Source: Paludibacteraceae bacterium | GTDB lineage: Bacteria > Bacteroidota > Bacteroidia > Bacteroidales > Paludibacteraceae | NCBI GenBank assembly: GCA_017483945.1 | Contig: JAFUUE010000086.1 | Location: 1-46,909 of the forward strand | DNA: 46,909 nucleotides | Direction: 5' to 3' | In this document: positions 41,851 to 46,909 of the stretch, piece by piece | Numbering within the stretch: the stretch's first letter is position 1 | Layout: each line of letters starts with the position of its first letter | The notes under the pieces: generated by a model | Database searches by the model: none | Told to the model about the DNA's origin: nothing | What the model saw: only the letters and a program-made list of their open reading frames with translations | Program-made: the position numbers and the translations under genes

Positions 41851-43016
41851 TGAACTATAGCCAGCGTATTGCGCAGCTCATCGGGCTGCAAGAGCAGCAG
41901 GTGAAGAACACGCTGCAGTTGCTTGACGAGAAGGCAACGATTCCTTTTATTGCCCGCTACCGCAAGGAGAAGACCGGTGGGTTGGATGAGGTACAGATAG
42001 CCGCTATCAGTGAGCAATACGGGCGGTTGCAGGAACTGGAAGCGCGCAAGCAGACCGTGCTGAACACCATTGCGGAGCAGGGTAAACTGACCGACGAGTT
42101 ACGCCACCGCATAGAAACGTGCACCGAGAGTACCGAACTGGAGGACCTGTATCTCCCCTACAAGCCTCACCGCAAGACCCGTGCGGACATGGCCATCGAA
42201 CGCGGCCTGCTACCCCTCGCGGAGGAGATACTCCGCCAACATCCGATGCACCTCCCCCAAGACCCGGACGCCCTGCAGGGCGCACGCGACATCATCGCCC
42301 AACGTATCGCCGAGGACGAGCGCAGCCGTAACGCGATACGGCGCGAGTTCCGTTATACCGCCCTGCTGACAACCAAGCCGGTCAAAGACAAGGCGGAGAC
42401 GCCGGAGGCGCAGAACTACCGCGAGTACTTCAACGTCAGCGAGCCTCTCCGACGCATCAGCAGCCATCGTCTGCTGGCTATTCGCCGCGCCGAGGAGGAG
42501 GGTTTCATCCGCGTAGATATATCCCCTGACCGCGAGAAAGCGCTCGACAAATTGGCGGGGCTGTGGTTGCACGCCCGCAACGATAGCACCTACCAAGTGG
42601 AGTTGGCTATGGAGGACGGCTATAAACGCCTGCTCAAGCCCGCTATTGAGACGGAGTTTGCCGCGCAGAGCAAGGAGAAAGCCGACACGGAGGCTATCCG
42701 TGTGTTTGCAGACAACCTGCGCCAGTTGCTGCTCGATGCTCCTTTGGGGCAGAAGCGTGTACTGGCTTTTGACCCGGGCTTCAGGACCGGGTGCAAGGTG
42801 GTGATGCTGTCAGCACAAGGAGACCTGGTGTATCATACGGTGGTTTATCTGCACAAGATGGACTGCGAAGAGCAAGTGGTCCGCCTGATAAAGCAGTATA
42901 AGCCGGAGGCCATCGCCATCGGCAACGGCACTGCCAGCCGCGAGACGGAGCAGATGGTGAGGAAAGTAGTCGAAAGTCAAAAGTCGAAAGCGGTGAGGTG
43001 CCGGTGTTTGTCGTAA
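41847..43016 (+). CDS. tex: Tex RNA-binding transcription accessory protein, N-terminal part (frameshifted)
   Basis: 389 aa before the stop. The Tex N-terminal helical region (ATIPFIARYRKEKTGGLDEVQ, then ELEDLYLPYKPHRKTRADMA) and the start of the YqgF-like domain (RVLAFDPGFRTGCKVVML, then IAIGNGTASRETEQMVRK) are intact. At residue 375 the frame enters a 7-bp repeat array (42969-42989) and then ends at 43016. The remaining Tex sequence continues in another frame from 42998. Both frames are open across the array, so adding one 7-bp unit, or removing two, joins the halves into a Tex of about 690 aa. The start at 41847 overlaps the GHL10 stop. Either a switched-off phase variant, a fixed pseudogene or a sequence error. 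Confidence 0.9.
   Translation: MMNYSQRIAQLIGLQEQQVKNTLQLLDEKATIPFIARYRKEKTGGLDEVQIAAISEQYGRLQELEARKQTVLNTIAEQGKLTDELRHRIETCTESTELEDLYLPYKPHRKTRADMAIERGLLPLAEEILRQHPMHLPQDPDALQGARDIIAQRIAEDERSRNAIRREFRYTALLTTKPVKDKAETPEAQNYREYFNVSEPLRRISSHRLLAIRRAEEEGFIRVDISPDREKALDKLAGLWLHARNDSTYQVELAMEDGYKRLLKPAIETEFAAQSKEKADTEAIRVFADNLRQLLLDAPLGQKRVLAFDPGFRTGCKVVMLSAQGDLVYHTVVYLHKMDCEEQVVRLIKQYKPEAIAIGNGTASRETEQMVRKVVESQKSKAVRCRCLS
42969..42989. repeat. 7-bp tandem array inside tex, 3 units
   Basis: Units GTCGAAA, GTCAAAA and GTCGAAA, followed by G. The 24 nt at 42967-42990 are identical to 45702-45725, where the array has a fourth unit. With 1 or 4 units the two tex frames join; with 3 they do not. Confidence 0.92.
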
Positions 43017-43906
43017 GTGAGGCGGGAGCCTCGGTCTATTCGGCGAGCAAAGCAGGTCGGGAGGAGTTCCCCGACCAGGATGTGACCGTGCGCGGCGCAG
43101 TAAGCATCGGACGGCGTCTGATGGACCCGCTGGCCGAACTGGTGAAGATAGAGCCCAAATCCATCGGCGTAGGACAATACCAGCATGATGTGGACCAGTC
43201 GCGCCTGCGCGAGAGCCTGCAGCAGACGGTAGAGAGCGTAGTGAACTATGTCGGTGTGGATGTGAACACAGCCAGCAAACACCTGCTGACCTATATATCA
43301 GGACTGGGTCCTACCCTGGCGCAAAACATCGTCGATTACCGTAGCGAACACGGCCCTTACGCCAACCGGCGCGCACTACTGGCCGTTCCGAAGATGGGAG
43401 CCAAGACATTCGAACAATGCGCCGGGTTCCTACGTATTGCCGGCGGCAGCAATCCCTTGGACAACACCGCCGTTCACCCCGAGCGTTATGCCCTGGCGGA
43501 GAAGATGGTCAAACAGTTAGACCACCTGAATGAGACTAATCTGCAGCAGTTTGTGACGGAAGATGTGGGGCTCCCCACCCTGATAGACATCCTGCATGAA
43601 TTACAAAAGCCGACCCGCGACCCTCGCACACAAGCGGAGGAGTTCCATTTCTCACCCGATGTCCACACGATTGACGACCTACGCCCGGGCATGGTCCTGC
43701 CGGGAATAGTGACAAACCTGTCAGCGTTCGGTGCGTTCGTGGACCTGGGGGTACACAAGGACGGACTGATACATATCTCCGAGATGTCAGAGCGACGCAT
43801 CAGCAGCCCGAGCGAAATGCTGCGTCTGCATCAGCACGTACAGGTGCGCGTGGTGGAGATCGACCGCCAGCGCGGACGCATCCAACTGTCGCTAAAACGC
43901 ATCTAA
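42998..43906 (+). CDS. tex: Tex, C-terminal part in a different frame
   Basis: 302 aa if read from the GTG at 42998. It continues Tex without loss: the rest of the YqgF domain (VPVFVVSEAGASVYSAS, then DVTVRGAVSIGRRLMDPLAE), the HhH region (YVGVDVNTASKHLLTYI, then GLGPTLAQNIVDYR) and the C-terminal S1 RNA-binding domain (GMVLPGIVTNLSAFGAFVDLG, then DGLIHISEMS). The GTG is probably not a real start, because it lies in the middle of a domain. No other mutation is visible, so the loss of frame is recent or reversible. Confidence 0.88.
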   Translation: MPVFVVSEAGASVYSASKAGREEFPDQDVTVRGAVSIGRRLMDPLAELVKIEPKSIGVGQYQHDVDQSRLRESLQQTVESVVNYVGVDVNTASKHLLTYISGLGPTLAQNIVDYRSEHGPYANRRALLAVPKMGAKTFEQCAGFLRIAGGSNPLDNTAVHPERYALAEKMVKQLDHLNETNLQQFVTEDVGLPTLIDILHELQKPTRDPRTQAEEFHFSPDVHTIDDLRPGMVLPGIVTNLSAFGAFVDLGVHKDGLIHISEMSERRISSPSEMLRLHQHVQVRVVEIDRQRGRIQLSLKRI

Positions 43907-43923
43907 TCAGGCACTCGGTACGG

Positions 43924-43967
43924 TAATAACTAACGAATCACTAAAGAATCACTAAAGAATCACTAAA
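43924..43967. repeat. 11-bp tandem array, 3 exact and 1 degenerate copy
   Basis: TAATAACTAAC, then GAATCACTAAA three times. It lies in the 115-nt gap between tex and ettA. Confidence 0.9.
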
Positions 43968-44021
43968 GATTGCTACGTGTTCTATTCGATAAATCACTCT
44001 ATATCATAAACAAACAATACA

Positions 44022-45698
44022 ATGGCAGACGACAAGAAGATTATTTTCTCAATGGTGGGCGTGAGCAAAGCCTTCTCGCCCCAAAAGAAAGTGCTTAACA
44101 ACATCTACCTCAGCTTTTTCTACGGCGCCAAAATCGGCATCATCGGTCTGAACGGTGCGGGCAAGAGTACCTTGCTCAAGATTATCGCCGGTGTAGAGAA
44201 GGAGTATCAGGGCGAGGTCGTTTTCTCCCCCGGATACACAGTGGGTTACCTGGAGCAGGATCCGCAGTTGGACCCGGAGAAGACGGTACGTGAGTGTGTG
44301 CAAGAGGGAGTACAGCCCGTGATGGACATGCTGCGCGAGTTCGACGAGATAGGCATGGCCTTCGGCGAACCGGACGCGGACTTCGACACGCTACTGGCTC
44401 GTCAGGGCGAGTTACAGGACAAACTGGACGCCGCAGATGCGTGGAACATCGACAGCAAGCTGGACCGTGCGATGGATGCGTTGCGCTGCCCGCCCGATGA
44501 CGCCTTGGTGAAGAACCTGTCGGGCGGTGAGCGACGCCGTGTGGCTCTATGTCGGCTACTGCTACAGCAGCCTGATATACTGCTGCTTGACGAGCCGACC
44601 AACCACCTTGACGCCGAGTCCATCGACTGGTTGGAGCAACACCTGCACCAATATGCGGGAACGGTCATCTGCATCACGCACGACCGCTACTTCCTGGACA
44701 ACGTAGCCGGTTGGATACTGGAGTTGGACCGCGGCGAGGGAATACCCTGGCAGGGCAATTACTCCAGTTGGTTGGAGCAGAAGACGACCCGGATGGCCAT
44801 GGAGGAGAAGCAGGCAAGCAAACGCCGCAAGACGCTGGAGCGCGAGTTGGAATGGGTGCGTATGGCTCCCAAAGCCCGCCAGGCGAAGAGCAAAGCCCGT
44901 CTGGGAGCCTACGACCGCATGCTCAACGAGGAGCAGAAGGAGCGCGAGGAGAAGCTGGAGATATTCATCCCCAATGGCCCGCGTCTGGGCAATAAGGTCA
45001 TCAACGCCGAGGGTGTGAGCAAGGCCTACGGCGAACGCGTGCTCTTTGAGGACATGAACTTCATGCTGCCTCCCAACGGTATCGTCGGCGTCATCGGCCC
45101 CAACGGAGCAGGCAAGACAACGCTGTTCCGCATGATTATGGGCATGGAGACGGCCGACAAAGGGCATTTCGAGGTCGGGGAGACCGTCAAGATAGGTTAT
45201 GTGGACCAGGTTCACAGCAATATCGACCCGCAGAAGACCGTCTATGAGACTATCTCGGGCGGCACTGAGTTCATCCGCGTAGGCGGTCGCGAAGTCAATG
45301 CGCGAGCCTATCTGAGCCGTTTCAACTTCACCGGAGCCGACCAAGAGAAGCGTTGCGGCGTGCTGTCCGGCGGTGAGCGCAACCGTCTGCATCTGGCCCT
45401 GACGCTCAAGAGCGAGGCCAACGTACTACTACTGGACGAGCCGACGAACGATATCGACGTGAACACGTTGCGTGCACTGGAAGAGGGTCTGGAGAACTTT
45501 GCCGGCTGTGCGGTGGTAATCAGCCACGACCGTTGGTTCCTGGACCGTATATGCACCCATATATTAGCCTACGAAGGAGACAGCAAAGTCTTCTGGTTCG
45601 AGGGCAGTTACTCCGACTACGAGGCCAACAAACGCCTCCGTCTGGGCGACGAGGCCGTAGAACCCAAACGCATACGGTACAAGAAACTGATGGAGTGA
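44022..45698 (+). CDS. ettA: ABC-F ATPase, energy-dependent translational throttle protein
   Basis: 558 aa with two ABC domains: Walker A GLNGAGKST at 42-50 and GPNGAGKTT, signatures NLSGGERRRVALCRLL and VLSGGERNRLHLAL, and Walker B ILLLDEPTNHLD and VLLLDEPTNDID. The arm and P-site tRNA-interaction motif region (the inserted helix near 95-140) and the linker (EKQASKRRKTLERELEWVRM) match EttA, which binds the ribosomal E site and gates elongation by ATP/ADP ratio. No membrane domain is present. It stands alone, with a repeat array before it and another after it. Length equals E. coli EttA (about 555 aa). Confidence 0.95.
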   Translation: MADDKKIIFSMVGVSKAFSPQKKVLNNIYLSFFYGAKIGIIGLNGAGKSTLLKIIAGVEKEYQGEVVFSPGYTVGYLEQDPQLDPEKTVRECVQEGVQPVMDMLREFDEIGMAFGEPDADFDTLLARQGELQDKLDAADAWNIDSKLDRAMDALRCPPDDALVKNLSGGERRRVALCRLLLQQPDILLLDEPTNHLDAESIDWLEQHLHQYAGTVICITHDRYFLDNVAGWILELDRGEGIPWQGNYSSWLEQKTTRMAMEEKQASKRRKTLERELEWVRMAPKARQAKSKARLGAYDRMLNEEQKEREEKLEIFIPNGPRLGNKVINAEGVSKAYGERVLFEDMNFMLPPNGIVGVIGPNGAGKTTLFRMIMGMETADKGHFEVGETVKIGYVDQVHSNIDPQKTVYETISGGTEFIRVGGREVNARAYLSRFNFTGADQEKRCGVLSGGERNRLHLALTLKSEANVLLLDEPTNDIDVNTLRALEEGLENFAGCAVVISHDRWFLDRICTHILAYEGDSKVFWFEGSYSDYEANKRLRLGDEAVEPKRIRYKKLME

Positions 45699-45703
45699 CA
45701 ATA

Positions 45704-45731
45704 GTCGAAAGTCAAAAGTCGAAAGTCGAAA
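45704..45731. repeat. 7-bp tandem array after ettA, 4 units
   Basis: GTCGAAA, GTCAAAA, GTCGAAA and GTCGAAA, followed by G. It starts 5 nt after the ettA stop and is the same family as the array inside tex. Confidence 0.92.
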
Positions 45732-45775
45732 GCAGCGTAGCGCACTCCAGATATAAGTGTTGCAGTACTCAAAAC

Positions 45776-45811
45776 ATACCGCGGGCGCATCATGAGATGC
45801 GCCCGCGGTAT
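45776..45811. terminator. 16-bp perfect hairpin between convergent genes
   Basis: ATACCGCGGGCGCATC (45776-45791) pairs perfectly with 45796-45811 across the loop ATGA. It lies between ettA and the RND gene and can terminate both; the minus strand continues into GTTTTG. Its arms contain the CGCGGGCG/CGCCCGCG arms of the dispersed palindromic element. Confidence 0.8.
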
Positions 45812-45830
45812 ATATTTAGGGGAAGGAGAG

Positions 45831-46909
45831 TCAAGCCTCAGGAGCCTGCTTGTCCTTCACACGTATGTTCATGAAGATAAACTTCTTGCGGAGAGCCTCC
45901 TGCTTGTCACGGTCGCCGTGGCGGGACATGACGCCGTAGAGGACAGGCACGACATATAGCGTGAGGAAGGTAGAGACGGTCAGACCACCGATAACGACGA
46001 TACCCAGCGGCTGCCACATCTCCGCACCTTCGCCACTGGACACAGCCATCGGGACCATACCCAGGATAGTAGTGAAAGCGGTCATGAGCACAGGGCGGAT
46101 ACGGCTGCGGCCGGACATCTGTATAGCCGTGTTCAGTTCGTAACCACGCTCACGCATGAGGTTGATATAATCCACGAGCACAATACCGTTCTTGACCACA
46201 ATACCGACAAGCAGCACCAGACCCAGCGCGCCAATCATATCCAACGAGCGGCCTGTGAGCCAGAGGGCGATGATGACGCCCGAGAGGGCGAACGGCACGG
46301 TAAACATAATGATAGCAGGCATTCGGAGACTCTCGAACTGCGACGCCATAACGATATAAACGAGCAGAATAATCATCGCTGCCAACAGAATCATGTCGCG
46401 GAAGGTGTCTTGCTGAGTCTCGTAGTTACCGCCGATGTGCGTCGAATAGCCGACGGGGAGGTCCAGTTGCGGGACAACCTCTGCTTCAATGGCTTGCGCG
46501 AGTTCGCCGAGGGTGGTGTTGTACGGCGTTGCCTTGATAGTGACGATACGCTGGCGTGCCTTGCGCTCGATGGTAGGCGGTGCCCAGTATTCGCCGACCT
46601 CAGCCACTTCGGAGAGCTTGACAGTTTTGCCCGTAGCGGTCGGGATAGAGAGGTTGAGGATGTCGGAAATCGAGTTGCGGTCGTCCTCCTCGAGGCGCAC
46701 GACGATGTCATACTCCGAACCGTCATCCTTGAGGTAACCACAGGACATACCTGCCACGCGGTTACGCAGATAGGTGGAGATGGTAGCCGAACTCAAACCA
46801 AGGCGCGAAGCCTTCTCCTTGTCCACGGTAATCTTGATATCGGGACGGTCATCCTCACGGCTGATATTGACGTCACGCGCACCCGGGAGCGCCGAGATGA
46901 GTTGACGGC
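45831..46909 (-). CDS. RND efflux pump, inner-membrane subunit, C-terminal part
   Basis: Partial: the frame stays open through the right edge of the window (reading begins RQLISALPGARDVNISRED). About 358 C-terminal residues are seen. They include the porter-domain end (PDIKITVDKEKASRLG, then GGNYETQQDTFRDM) and the transmembrane part with LLVGIVVKNGIVLVDYINLM and RIRPVLMTAFTTILGMVPMA, which are typical of the AcrB/HAE1 family. The substrate is unknown; the membrane-fusion and outer-membrane partners would lie outside the window. The start at 46826 suggested by a GTG codon is not real, because conserved sequence continues upstream. Confidence 0.92.
   Translation of the reverse strand, partial: RQLISALPGARDVNISREDDRPDIKITVDKEKASRLGLSSATISTYLRNRVAGMSCGYLKDDGSEYDIVVRLEEDDRNSISDILNLSIPTATGKTVKLSEVAEVGEYWAPPTIERKARQRIVTIKATPYNTTLGELAQAIEAEVVPQLDLPVGYSTHIGGNYETQQDTFRDMILLAAMIILLVYIVMASQFESLRMPAIIMFTVPFALSGVIIALWLTGRSLDMIGALGLVLLVGIVVKNGIVLVDYINLMRERGYELNTAIQMSGRSRIRPVLMTAFTTILGMVPMAVSSGEGAEMWQPLGIVVIGGLTVSTFLTLYVVPVLYGVMSRHGDRDKQEALRKKFIFMNIRVKDKQAPEA

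Noticed and set aside
1..46909. tRNA, rRNA, insertion sequence or prophage
   Set aside because: No cloverleaf with the expected conserved bases, rRNA sequence, transposase, integrase or phage structural gene was recognised by reading. A tRNAscan or profile search could not be run.

Overview
The window looks like a chromosomal segment of a moderately GC-rich Bacteroidales (Bacteroidota) genome. The evidence is a SusC/SusD pair, DUF4831 and DUF4835 proteins, Bacteroidota-type promoters (TTG, then 19-20 bp, then TAnnTTTG), secreted proteins with type IX secretion (T9SS)-like C-terminal tails, and a second-type Bacteroidota UvrA. Species cannot be named from the sequence alone. No rRNA, tRNA, CRISPR array, phage or insertion sequence was recognised.

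Layout. 1-552: repeat-rich non-coding DNA with a promoter. 553-16993: a long plus-strand run with a hemerythrin/LuxR regulator, tilS, aroE, DUF4831, DUF4835, recN, a tail-anchored hypothetical, rarA, hemW, a class A PBP, a TPR protein, a degenerate TraB/GumN-like protein and comM. 16994-17838: hairpins and an AT-rich islet with an 80-aa minus-strand ORF. 17839-26553 (minus) and 26767-28011 (plus): a polysaccharide utilisation locus with a GH53 endo-galactanase facing MFS, lipoprotein, SusC, SusD and an E-set/T9SS-tail protein; beta-1,4-galactan is the likely substrate. 28033-35884: recQ, rimO, HU, HU-TM-LysM, uvrA. 36222-38174 (minus): a large T9SS-tail protein. 38307-45698: a sigma-54 activator without a DNA-binding domain, recF, a GHL10 glycoside hydrolase, tex (frameshifted) and ettA. 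45831-46909 (minus): the C-terminal end of an RND efflux pump.

The most unusual content is repetitive. (a) A 51-nt element has a constant 29-nt hairpin core plus a 22-nt hairpin whose sequence changes between copies while its base pairing is kept by compensatory changes. Copies are intergenic and also sit in frame inside the HU-TM-LysM gene. (b) Eleven short arrays all have an 11-bp period but mostly different unit sequences, and lie in most longer intergenic gaps. (c) 7-bp arrays also occur, one inside tex, where three units break the frame and one or four units would restore it. The same array with exactly four units lies after ettA. Together these suggest a genome with active short-repeat expansion and palindromic cassettes, and a possible phase-variable Tex.
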